Positions 1 through 7,994 of a DNA stretch of 64,000 nucleotides are shown here, one piece after another. The first letter of the stretch is position 1; each line of letters begins with the position of its first letter. A program made the translations under genes and the position numbers. Source of the DNA: a virus. The notes beneath the pieces are model-generated. The model did no database searches, was not told the DNA's origin, and saw only the letters and a list, made by a program, of their open reading frames with translations. The stretch lies in the IMG/VR virus record IMGVR_UViG_3300027810_000002, positions 111,163 to 175,162 of that record; one strand, 5' to 3'.

Positions 1-988
1 CTAATAAGATTGCGTCGATTCTTGCGTTTTCTGCATCAATGTTAGCTTGTAACGTTGAGTCAGCAGCAGCATAAGCAGCTTCAACTCTTACGAAGTCAGA
101 ATTAGTAGATGCAATTTCTGCAGCTAATTCTCCTTCAACTCTTGTAAAGTCAGAGTTAGTAGAAGCGATTTCAGCAGCTAGTGCAGAATCAATTCTTGTA
201 ACGTCTCCATTAGTAGCTAAAACTTCAGCGTCTAATTCAACTCTTAAGTCAGATACTTCATCAACTAAATCTCCAGATACTTCTCCTAATCTTAAGTCAA
301 TAGAAGTAACATCAGAATTAGTAGATGCGATTTCATTGTCTAAAGCAGATTGTAATGCAGTGTCAGCTTGCTCTCTTGCTAATTCCTCAGCAGACATTTC
401 AGCGTCATGCTTAGCCTCTAAAGAAGTGAAGTCAGAGTTAGTAGCTGCAATCTCTGCAGATAATTCTCCTTCAACTCTTGTAAAGTCAGCGTTTGTTGCA
501 GCGATCTCTTGAGAGATTGCTAAGTTAATGCTTGTGAAATCTGCGTTAGTTGCAGAGATCTCATTGTTTAAGTCAACGATTACCGCTCCTAAAGCGTTAT
601 CATTTTCTAAATCAACAGCATTGATTAAAGAAACAACCTCAACGAATGTATCTTTATCAGCATCAGCTGCTAATAAGATTGCGTCGATTCTTGCATTTTC
701 TGCATCAATGTTAGATTGTAACGTTGATTCAGCACCTTCAGCTCTTGATTGTTCAGTAGATAAATCTCCTTCTAATCTAGAAACGTCTGTGTTTGTAGCT
801 GATACTTCACCAGCTAAAGCAACTTCTAAAGAGTCAATTGATGCGTCTAATTCCGTTTGAGCTGCAACTATCTCATCACCAACGTACTTTGCGATGTCAG
901 ATGTGTTTGCAATCTCAAAAGAAGATGTAGCTGCCCAGTTTACTGTGCTTAAGAAATCCTTAATTTGTTTTGAACGAATTTGTGCCAT
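1..988 (-). CDS. Coiled-coil repeat fibre protein, N-terminal part (runs off left edge)
   Basis: Reading leftward from ATG at 988 the frame stays open to the window edge (329 codons, no stop), so the gene is partial. The protein opens with MAQIRSKQIKDFL and then becomes a long Ala/Glu/Asp/Ser-rich alpha-helical repeat: units such as EIASTNSDFTRVEGEL recur, and a longer block around TLQSNIDAENARIDAILLA occurs twice, at the nucleotide level too (near 1-60 and 670-730). This is the pattern of trimeric coiled-coil phage tail fibres. The repeats resemble those of the 1893-residue fibre at 39670-45351, but the N-terminus differs, so it should attach elsewhere on the virion. Virion location is inferred from architecture only. 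Confidence 0.8.
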   Translation of the reverse strand, partial: MAQIRSKQIKDFLSTVNWAATSSFEIANTSDIAKYVGDEIVAAQTELDASIDSLEVALAGEVSATNTDVSRLEGDLSTEQSRAEGAESTLQSNIDAENARIDAILLAADADKDTFVEVVSLINAVDLENDNALGAVIVDLNNEISATNADFTSINLAISQEIAATNADFTRVEGELSAEIAATNSDFTSLEAKHDAEMSAEELAREQADTALQSALDNEIASTNSDVTSIDLRLGEVSGDLVDEVSDLRVELDAEVLATNGDVTRIDSALAAEIASTNSDFTRVEGELAAEIASTNSDFVRVEAAYAAADSTLQANIDAENARIDAILL

Positions 989-1145
989 ATTATTTTATTT
1001 ATTATATTTTGGCCTAACAACCTTATTGTCGTTAGTGAATTATATATTCTTGTTAAGTTGTAATAATTGTCATATTTGGACGTAATATGTTAATAGAATT
1101 CAAAAAATTGGGTTTTTCCCATTTTCCCTATTAAAGATGAGGTAT

Positions 1146-1159
1146 ACGTGTGCACACGT
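1146..1159. repeat. 14-bp perfect palindrome in an intergenic region
   Basis: ACGTGTGCACACGT is its own reverse complement. It sits in the 185-bp gap between the virion-protein gene and the left-edge fibre gene. Next to it (1108-1120) is TTGGGTTTTTCCC, which recurs at 8458-8470 and on the minus strand can form a short hairpin followed by T residues. It may mark the end of the upstream transcript or a protein binding site; function unknown. Confidence 0.5.
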
Positions 1160-1173
1160 GAATTAGGATATTA

Positions 1174-2427
1174 TTACCTTAGATCGTCGGATTTTGCTTC
1201 GTATATTAAATTGATCTCGTCTCCGATTTCTAATTCATACCCTGCAATATCTCCATTCCAATATAATTGATCTCCTGATCTAATCTCTTCAACGCTTGCA
1301 GCCGCTAATCCGCTATTACCTGAAAAATACGCGTCTTTGTCTTTAGTTCCATCTCCAACTTCAACACTAAGTCCGTTTACTTCAACCATAACATAAGAAT
1401 CTTGATATGGTGAATACGTTATTAGTATTCCTGTTGCAGAATGATTTCCTACAGATGCTGATGGGTTTATATTCTTATCAACGTACGTTAAGATACCACT
1501 TTCACTAGCAGCTCCGCCTCCTTCAAAATTAAAAGTGCTTCCGGCAGCATGTGCATCTAGCGTATATGTTACTTCTTGATCTATTTCCCATTCTGTTTTT
1601 GTAACACCAGGCCCTGCTGATGCCGCTTCCATTGTTACATGTACCTTTATACCATCGCTGTCATCGTCAATTCCATTTCCCGAGGTAATATCAACTCTTT
1701 CCCATGTCTCTATTTTATAAATAGCGTACAGGTTTGAATCCGATTGATCTATTATTGTAATTACTCCACTTATTTTATCATTAGTTATTCTTTTCTCTAA
1801 AAAGTTTTCTAGAGTTGTTAATCTAGTGTTGTTTGAATTTAAGTTTCTAAATATTATAGTTTTAACTGCCATTGGGTAATGGGAATCAACTGTTAAATAC
1901 CCAGGTGCCGTTGGATTAGAACCATCGATCTCTTGTATTGTAAACGTTCCCGTACTAGAAGGTGCTTGTATTATTGTAGTAGTTCCTCCACCTGTTTCTC
2001 CAGATGGATCTCCATTGTCTATTACTGGATTGTTAATAACGTCTCCAAGTAATAGTCTTGGGAATACGTAGTTTTTAGGTTGCGGATAATAGTTTTCGTA
2101 GTATACGCTTATCTGTGCATATAATCTACCAGATGACAAGTGAGTTGAGTTAGTTTCGTTAATATTAAAACTTATTTTACCTGTATCGTCTACTAAATCA
2201 ACGTCTAAATCAACAGAAACTCCTGAAATAGAAGGTCTTGAAAATTGCAAAACTTTTTTATCTTCAACGTAAAGAGCAACATTAAATGATGTTGGTTGAT
2301 TTAAATTCAATACAGATCCTATAAAATCTTTATATAATATGATATCATATGTCTGTGAATTTCCTTGAATGAAGTTTGATCCCCCGTCAATAAATGCTAT
2401 TATATCGTCCTTTGCTACGTAAGCCAT
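1174..2427 (-). CDS. Probable virion structural protein
   Basis: The 417-residue product has no recognised family. It is rich in beta-strand-like segments, Asn/Thr/Gly and acidic patches. A low-complexity Gly/Thr linker near residue 145 separates an N-terminal domain of about 140 residues from a longer C-terminal part. There is no signal peptide, membrane segment or catalytic motif. It lies just upstream, in the direction of transcription, of the left-edge fibre gene, separated by 185 bp. The composition and place suggest a tail, baseplate or fibre-associated protein. That role is inferred; mass spectrometry of virions would settle it. Confidence 0.55.
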   Translation of the reverse strand: MAYVAKDDIIAFIDGGSNFIQGNSQTYDIILYKDFIGSVLNLNQPTSFNVALYVEDKKVLQFSRPSISGVSVDLDVDLVDDTGKISFNINETNSTHLSSGRLYAQISVYYENYYPQPKNYVFPRLLLGDVINNPVIDNGDPSGETGGGTTTIIQAPSSTGTFTIQEIDGSNPTAPGYLTVDSHYPMAVKTIIFRNLNSNNTRLTTLENFLEKRITNDKISGVITIIDQSDSNLYAIYKIETWERVDITSGNGIDDDSDGIKVHVTMEAASAGPGVTKTEWEIDQEVTYTLDAHAAGSTFNFEGGGAASESGILTYVDKNINPSASVGNHSATGILITYSPYQDSYVMVEVNGLSVEVGDGTKDKDAYFSGNSGLAAASVEEIRSGDQLYWNGDIAGYELEIGDEINLIYEAKSDDLR

Positions 2428-2469
2428 TTCTATTAAGTATTTTTTATATATATTCTTTTAAATTTAACT

Positions 2470-3156
2470 TTATTTTGTTAATTTATTATAAAGTGAATAT
2501 CGCAGAACTGGTAATATACATCCTTCTAAATCTTCTTTTAACTTATGGTCTACTCTCCAAAACCTATTATCATCCGATTTTAATTTTAAATTAGTAACAT
2601 AGTCTATCATTTCTGGAATTCCAGATAATTCAATGTCTACATTTTTTAGTTGCATATCTTTCCACTCCCCTACTAATCTATAAGGATTATTATAAGAATA
2701 AGTTAATATATTATTATGATTTTTGTTTATTAGAAAAACTATTCCTTTTGTTTTAGTAGGCATTTTATGAGGAATCTCAGTGATTATCATTTTTGACATG
2801 ATTGCTCTCCACTTAACTCTTACCATTCTGAATAATGCTTCGAATTCTTCTATTGCAATTTCTACTAAATTATATATGTGAAATATTTCGTCTTGGGAAT
2901 CTGGGTATTCGTAATCTAACGACATCGTGTCTAGATTAATACCTGTAAGAACCTTTAATCTATCATCGATTTCACTCTTTTGGTTCTTGAGTTTATATAA
3001 GTCTTCTAACTGATATTCAACTTCAATAAGTGCGTCATAGATCAATCCGGCCTTGATCATAGATTTTATCTTTTGAGTTGCCCCTAAAAGTTTATATCTT
3101 TTTAATTCAAAGTCGAAAGGTAAATCTGTAAGCCAATTCTTTTCTAATACGTTCAT
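2470..3156 (-). CDS. Hypothetical protein (228 aa)
   Basis: Unrecognised. The sequence is charged and mixed, with a helical N-terminal half (residues 15-110, many Leu/Glu/Lys) and a more beta-like C-terminal half. No membrane segment, signal peptide or metal motif is visible. It is the last gene of a leftward run that begins with clpC, and lies 42 bp before the virion-protein gene. The ATG at 3156 is the first available start. Confidence 0.6.
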   Translation of the reverse strand: MNVLEKNWLTDLPFDFELKRYKLLGATQKIKSMIKAGLIYDALIEVEYQLEDLYKLKNQKSEIDDRLKVLTGINLDTMSLDYEYPDSQDEIFHIYNLVEIAIEEFEALFRMVRVKWRAIMSKMIITEIPHKMPTKTKGIVFLINKNHNNILTYSYNNPYRLVGEWKDMQLKNVDIELSGIPEMIDYVTNLKLKSDDNRFWRVDHKLKEDLEGCILPVLRYSLYNKLTK

Positions 3157-3207
3157 GAATATATTTATTCATATTTTTCTCGAGTATTAGTAAAAATTAA
3201 ACTTATA

Positions 3208-3522
3208 TTATAAAGTTTTTTTGTTTTTATTTTCTTCTTTAGTATTACTTTGTTTATTTAAACTAGTATTACTAAGGGTAAGTCCCCACTGTAGAATAAA
3301 CCATTGAGCTTCTTTGATCGCCATAAATTTATTTATTTTTAAAACTTCTCTAATCCTATTAACACAGTGTTCGATAAAGGCGTCTTCTTCCACCTTGGTT
3401 GTCTTGTATTCCATGTACCATTGTGGATTATTTTTAACATCCTCATACGTTACATTGTGTGGTTTTAACTGCTCGTTAATTAATTCAACGAAAAGCTCTT
3501 TTGTTTTTTCTCGCTTTGTCAT
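3208..3522 (-). CDS. Hypothetical protein (104 aa)
   Basis: Unrecognised, mostly helical. The N-terminus is basic and charged (MTKREKTKELF), the middle has Trp/Tyr residues, and the C-terminal 20 residues are low-complexity Asn/Lys/Glu and probably disordered. No catalytic signature is seen. It lies between two other small genes in the leftward run. Confidence 0.55.
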   Translation of the reverse strand: MTKREKTKELFVELINEQLKPHNVTYEDVKNNPQWYMEYKTTKVEEDAFIEHCVNRIREVLKINKFMAIKEAQWFILQWGLTLSNTSLNKQSNTKEENKNKKTL

Positions 3523-3547
3523 ATTACTTTATTATTTTATTAATATA

Positions 3548-3742
3548 TTATAATGATATAAGAGTAGCAAAAGCATCTCTATCACTGAGTCCTATAAAGT
3601 CATCAATTAATAGAGATACCATTACTGCATCGTTCATCGGATTGAAAGAAACTTCTACAGGTTCTATTAGATTATTATAATCCTTTAATATCGTATTAAG
3701 ATACTCTAATTTTTCTTGTTTAACGTAAAAATATACTTTCAT
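3548..3742 (-). CDS. Hypothetical small protein (64 aa)
   Basis: A short protein starting MKVYFYVKQEKLEY, probably one small alpha/beta domain. It has no Cys pairs, membrane segment or recognisable motif. It sits 17 bp downstream of clpP in the same direction, so it is probably on the same transcript. Coding status rests on a clean ATG, tight packing and codon use like its neighbours. Confidence 0.5.
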   Translation of the reverse strand: MKVYFYVKQEKLEYLNTILKDYNNLIEPVEVSFNPMNDAVMVSLLIDDFIGLSDRDAFATLISL

Positions 3743-3759
3743 AATCCTATACTATTATA

Positions 3760-4428
3760 TTATCTTTTTTTAATAATCTCATCAATGATCCCGTACTTCT
3801 TAGCTTCAGCAGCACTCAACCAGAAATCTCTAGTAGCGTCTTTCATTACTACCTCAGGCTTTTTACCACAGTATTCTCCTAATAAAACAAACAACTCTTT
3901 GTTTACATCTTGCCAGTTTTTCCAATCAATCTCAGCATCCTGTATATTTCCACTGAAACCCCCAGAAGACTGGTGTAACATTGTTGTGGAGTGCTTTAGT
4001 GACATTCTCTTACCTTTAGTTCCTGCTCCTAATAATACTGAACCCATTGATGCGGCCATCCCTGTGTTGATCGTACGTATATCACACTTAATGTAATCCA
4101 TAACATCTACCATAGAAAGTCCTGATTTAACAGAACCTCCTGGCGAATCAATATGCATTGTGATATCTCCCTCTGAAGTCGTATCTAAAAACATTAATTG
4201 AGCTTGTACTATTGTAGACATATTGTCATTAACTGGACCAGCGACCCATAGTAATCTATCCATCATCAATCTTGAAAAGATATCCATCTGAGTTGCTCTC
4301 AATTCTCTTTCCTCTAAAATATAAGGAGTCATCGAGTTTTCAATCTGCTTTTCATAATAGTTCATGTTAGAAGAACTAACGTTGTGATCGCTTATCGCGT
4401 ACTTTTTAAACTCGTTACTGTAATTCAT
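3760..4428 (-). CDS. clpP: ClpP-family serine protease
   Basis: The 222-residue product is about the usual ClpP length. The catalytic triad is in the expected order: Ser127 in GMAASMGS, His152 in MLHQSSGG, and Asp201 in TRDFWLSAAEA. The segment HIDSPGGSV (about 92-100) is the oxyanion-hole loop of the family. ClpP forms a tetradecameric cytoplasmic chamber that degrades proteins delivered by an AAA+ unfoldase. The ClpC-like gene at 5624-7600 lies two genes upstream in the same direction, so a phage-encoded ClpCP machine is plausible, whether for head maturation (as with other phage ClpP-like proteases) or for turnover of host factors. The start overlaps the 103-aa gene by 14 bp. Confidence 0.93.
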   Translation of the reverse strand: MNYSNEFKKYAISDHNVSSSNMNYYEKQIENSMTPYILEERELRATQMDIFSRLMMDRLLWVAGPVNDNMSTIVQAQLMFLDTTSEGDITMHIDSPGGSVKSGLSMVDVMDYIKCDIRTINTGMAASMGSVLLGAGTKGKRMSLKHSTTMLHQSSGGFSGNIQDAEIDWKNWQDVNKELFVLLGEYCGKKPEVVMKDATRDFWLSAAEAKKYGIIDEIIKKR

Positions 4429-4726
4429 ATTCTTTAATTAAGTTTGTTATTTTTTCACAGGCTTCATACTCTTCCTGTTCTTTATAGTATTGTAATGACA
4501 TTAACAATGATTTCGCGTACCCTTCTTTTTCTAACTTAGCTTCCATAGTGGTTCCGTCAGTATCTACAAAATAGCATAAAATATTTATTTCATAATTACT
4601 TTTTATATTAAAATCTATAAACTCTATCATTCTTTTATAGAACGCGTCAGTATCTATTACTGGCCCGTGCTTAGATTCTAAGAAACCATTATCGTGTATA
4701 TCAAAGTATGGTATTTCTCCTATCAT
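4415..4726 (-). CDS. Hypothetical protein (103 aa)
   Basis: Unrecognised acidic protein. The C-terminal half (from about residue 65) is strongly helical with many Glu/Lys/Leu. Its last 14 bp overlap the start of clpP, suggesting translational coupling, and it begins 4 bp after the TS-like gene. It therefore lies inside the probable clpC / TS-like / clpP transcript. No motif points to a function. Confidence 0.6.
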   Translation of the reverse strand: MIGEIPYFDIHDNGFLESKHGPVIDTDAFYKRMIEFIDFNIKSNYEINILCYFVDTDGTTMEAKLEKEGYAKSLLMSLQYYKEQEEYEACEKITNLIKEYELQ

Positions 4727-4730
4727 AATA

Positions 4731-5585
4731 TTATGTTAATCTAATATTAAGATATTCTCTTAATATATTATTATATGTTATTTGTTTACTTTTATTTCCA
4801 ACAGCTTCATTAATATCTTTCATGAAATTAATACCATATTCTGTTAATAACATATTATCTTTCGTAAGATTGAATAAAGGATTTTCAATATTCATTGTGT
4901 AATTACTACCTTGCTTTTCGCTTTCTGATACAATTTTAGAAGACATATCAAAATGTCTTTCGTAAAAATGAATATTATCTGCACAGTGGTAGTATGTTCC
5001 TAGTTCTAATTCTGGGTAAGTTTCTAATAACCACAATCTCATATGTTGGTGTATGAAACTAAAGTAAGGTGCATCGAATGTAAGGCCATAGAATATATCA
5101 TTAGATCTCATTTGAACTTTCATATTCAATTTATTGTCTCTAATAAAAAAGTTGAGATACATTGTACATACAAAATCTTTATTACCTTCAAATTGAAATT
5201 TAGGTTGGTTTAAGAATGATATTGCTTGTCTTGTATTCTTGTCTGACTTTAAAGAATCTAATGCCCATTGTAATTGGCCACCTAATAATAGGTAACCGTA
5301 ATTAGAATTGATCTCATTAGAATTTGGATTAGTTAAAGTAGACCACATTCCTGAAAATTGACCAATGTAATCTACATCACGATCTCTATTAAGATACCAG
5401 CACAACTCTCCACCGAAATATTTCCAATTAAAAGATCTGCTATCAAAATGCGCAATCGTTTGTGTAGGATCAAACTCTAGGGTTTGAACAGTAAGTTCCT
5501 TAACCTTCATATCTCGAGGTTGAGAAACACTACCGTCATGTTCTATATCTAAAATTAAATCTTTGAATTTATCGTTAAATGTCAT
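4731..5585 (-). CDS. Thymidylate-synthase-family enzyme, candidate dCMP-specific (hydroxymethylase-like)
   Basis: The 284-residue protein has the thymidylate synthase fold signature: Glu60 in FGGELCWYL, Tyr96 in INSNYGYLL, the nucleophile Cys140 (KDFVCTM), Arg160-Ser161 (QMRSND), and the HxY pair at His206/Tyr208 (NIHFYERH). At the position of the TS asparagine that reads the dUMP base (FNIA in the thyA at 35158-36204) this protein has Asp171 (GLTFDAPYF). In T4 dCMP hydroxymethylase the same Asn-to-Asp change sets cytosine specificity. A dCMP hydroxymethylase or another dCMP-modifying TS relative is therefore more likely than a second TS. It is divergent, so the one-carbon chemistry is uncertain. 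Confidence 0.75.
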   Translation of the reverse strand: MTFNDKFKDLILDIEHDGSVSQPRDMKVKELTVQTLEFDPTQTIAHFDSRSFNWKYFGGELCWYLNRDRDVDYIGQFSGMWSTLTNPNSNEINSNYGYLLLGGQLQWALDSLKSDKNTRQAISFLNQPKFQFEGNKDFVCTMYLNFFIRDNKLNMKVQMRSNDIFYGLTFDAPYFSFIHQHMRLWLLETYPELELGTYYHCADNIHFYERHFDMSSKIVSESEKQGSNYTMNIENPLFNLTKDNMLLTEYGINFMKDINEAVGNKSKQITYNNILREYLNIRLT

Positions 5586-5623
5586 ATATTATATTATTAA
5601 AGTAACTTACTAATATTATACTA

Positions 5624-7600
5624 CTATTTTAAAGAAAGTTTATCTTCTCCTTTTTTATGCGATATTGAATAAACCTTAGTTCCCATTACCATTTTCTTAT
5701 CTATGATAGCGTCTGCTAAAATATCTTCTACATAATTTTGAACTGCTCTTTTTAGAGGACGTGCTCCATATAGTGGATCATATCCTTGTTCTGCTAAGAA
5801 TGCTTTTGCAGGTTTATTGATTTTAATGGAATATCCTTGTTTTTCTAATCTAGTGATAACTTTATTTAATTCAATATCTACAATCTCCATCATATTATCT
5901 TTGCTTAAAGAATTAAATAAGATCATGTCATCTAATCTATTTAAGAATTCAGGTGCAAACTTATTTTTAAGTTCTTTTCTGATAATAGATTCTACATGAG
6001 ATTTCTGAGTAGCCATTGAACTATGACTTTCAAATCCTATTCCTGCTCCGAAGTCTGAAACTTTCTTAGCACCTACGTTTGATGTCATTATAATAATAGT
6101 ATTAGTGAAATCTACGGTTCTTCCTAGAGAATCTGTTAATCTACCCTCGTCTAATACTTGCAATAGTGTATTGAATGTATCTGGATGTGCTTTTTCAACC
6201 TCATCAAATAATACAACCGAATAAGGTTTACGTCTTACTTGTTCTGTTAATTGTCCACCACTCTCATGTCCAACATATCCAGGAGGAGATCCGATTAATT
6301 TAGAAACATTAAACTTTTCTTGATATTCTGACATATCAATTCTAATAATAGAATCTTCATCGCCAAAATAATAGTTTGCTAAAGCTTTAACTGTTTCTGT
6401 TTTACCAACTCCAGTAGGACCAATAAACATAAAAGAACCGATTGGTTTTTTAGATGAACTAACACCGGCTCTAGATCTTTTAATTACTTTACATAATCCA
6501 GTAACTGCAGTATCTTGTCCGATTATCATTGACTTAAGTTTAGCTTCCATGTCTGTAATTACTTTACTTTCGTCGTCTGTCATTCTAGAAATTGGAATTC
6601 CAGTTGCATCTGAAATTGTTTCAGCGATATCATCATATGTTACAGGGCGTCTGTTAATTCTTAAATCACTTTGCCAATCCGCAATAGTTTTATCAATAAG
6701 ATCTCTTTGTTTTATTTCAGCGTCTCTGTATTTTGCTGCTTTTTCATAATCTTGTTCTTCGACTGCAGATAGTTTTTGAGACTTTACTACTTCAATATTT
6801 TTCTCAGCCTCTTTAATATTTTCTGGCATTTTAACCTGAGATAGGTGTACTTTTGCGCCAGCTTCATCCATTAAATCGATTGCTTTGTCTGGTAATTCTC
6901 TAGAAGTAACATATCTATCAGAAAGTTCAACACATGCTTTCAGTGCTTCATCTGTATATTCTACTGCGTGATATTCTTCGTAGTTATCTTTAATTCTATT
7001 TAAGATCTCGATAGAATCTTCAATTGAAGGTGGATCAATAAAAACTTCTTGGAATCTTCTAGTAAGTGCTCCATCAGTTTCTATATTTTCTCTGTATTCA
7101 TCGAGGGTTGTTGCGCCAATACACTGTACCTGTCCTCTTGCAAGAGCTGGTTTTAAAATATTACTAGCATCTAAAGAACCGCTAACTCCACCAGCTCCTA
7201 CCATTGTGTGAATCTCATCAACAAAGATTATAATATCCGGATTAGCCTTTAGCTCATCAACAATCTTTTTCATTCTCTCTTCAAATTCTCCACGGTATTT
7301 AGTACCTGCCACAATCGTCGACATATTTAAAGAGATTACTCTTTTACCTGTAAGCGTCATTGCTACTTTTTTATCAACAATTCTTTGTGCTATAGCCTCG
7401 ACCAGCGCCGTTTTACCTACACCAGGATCTCCTAATATAATTGGGTTGTTCTTCTTTCTTCTAGAAAGGATTTGACAAATTCTATAAACCTCTTTGTCTC
7501 TTCCAATAATAGGATCTAATTTACCCTCAGCTGCTTGAGCTGTTAAGTCTTCTCCAAATTGATCTATTAACGGTGTTTTTGCTTGTTTCTTATTTGCCAT
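5624..7600 (-). CDS. ClpC/ClpB-like double-AAA+ unfoldase without N-domain
   Basis: The 658-residue product has two AAA+ modules. D1 carries Walker A GDPGVGKT (57-64) and Walker B IIFVDE (about 124-129). D2 carries Walker A GPTGVGKT (394-401), Walker B VVLFDE (462-467) and a sensor/arginine-finger region near FLNRLDD. Between them lies a short UVR-type middle segment (about 278-300, EEQDYEKAAKYRD) as in ClpC, not the long ClpB coiled coil. An IGF tripeptide at 521-523 is in the place of the ClpP-docking loop. The usual Clp N-terminal repeat domain (about 140 residues) is absent. It should unfold substrates and feed them to the ClpP encoded downstream. The gene starts a leftward transcript. 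Confidence 0.92.
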   Translation of the reverse strand: MANKKQAKTPLIDQFGEDLTAQAAEGKLDPIIGRDKEVYRICQILSRRKKNNPIILGDPGVGKTALVEAIAQRIVDKKVAMTLTGKRVISLNMSTIVAGTKYRGEFEERMKKIVDELKANPDIIIFVDEIHTMVGAGGVSGSLDASNILKPALARGQVQCIGATTLDEYRENIETDGALTRRFQEVFIDPPSIEDSIEILNRIKDNYEEYHAVEYTDEALKACVELSDRYVTSRELPDKAIDLMDEAGAKVHLSQVKMPENIKEAEKNIEVVKSQKLSAVEEQDYEKAAKYRDAEIKQRDLIDKTIADWQSDLRINRRPVTYDDIAETISDATGIPISRMTDDESKVITDMEAKLKSMIIGQDTAVTGLCKVIKRSRAGVSSSKKPIGSFMFIGPTGVGKTETVKALANYYFGDEDSIIRIDMSEYQEKFNVSKLIGSPPGYVGHESGGQLTEQVRRKPYSVVLFDEVEKAHPDTFNTLLQVLDEGRLTDSLGRTVDFTNTIIIMTSNVGAKKVSDFGAGIGFESHSSMATQKSHVESIIRKELKNKFAPEFLNRLDDMILFNSLSKDNMMEIVDIELNKVITRLEKQGYSIKINKPAKAFLAEQGYDPLYGARPLKRAVQNYVEDILADAIIDKKMVMGTKVYSISHKKGEDKLSLK

Positions 7601-7666
7601 GTTCTTAATTAGTATTTATAGTTATTATAACGAATAAACTGGATTTGTTTATTTATTAGTGAAAAA

Positions 7667-7695
7667 AAAAGAGCCAGTGGTTAACTAGCTCTTTT
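7667..7695 (-). terminator. Rho-independent terminator downstream of the 71-aa gene
   Basis: Arms AAAAGAGC (7667-7674) and GCTCTTTT (7688-7695) form a hairpin with a 13-base loop. On the minus strand it is followed by a run of nine T residues (7662-7670 read leftward, partly inside the stem). It ends transcription of 7779-7994 before clpC. Confidence 0.7.
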
Positions 7696-7778
7696 ATAAA
7701 AATCTATGTGGTTAAATGAATCTAACGCAGCACTGTTAAATATCGTTCTGATTTATATATCTATTTTTTACGAGCAAT

Positions 7779-7994
7779 TTAAAAATTTACAGATCTCATA
7801 GTACATTGAGAACAAACTACAGCTGAGGTATTTTCAGTTACTTCTGTCCATTCTTTACATCGAGTCTCACCGTCGTTTGGCGCCCACTGAGGATATCTGC
7901 TTTCTTCCAAATCGGAATTCATACAAATCATCGTGATAGTTTTGTCGGTCTTTTTAGTTTTCCAAACTTTCGTCATCTTTTTCTTCTTGGTCAT
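7779..7994 (-). CDS. Small Cys-containing basic protein (71 aa)
   Basis: The protein begins with a very basic stretch (MTKKKKMTKVWKTKK) and contains four cysteines: one at residue 24, one at 46, and a CSQC pair near the C-terminus (61-64). The spacing could hold one zinc ion in a ribbon-like fold. It has a terminator just downstream and a gene-free region upstream, so it is probably a single-gene transcript. The function is unknown; the basic and Cys-pair features suggest nucleic-acid binding, as an inference. Confidence 0.6.
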   Translation of the reverse strand: MTKKKKMTKVWKTKKTDKTITMICMNSDLEESRYPQWAPNDGETRCKEWTEVTENTSAVVCSQCTMRSVNF

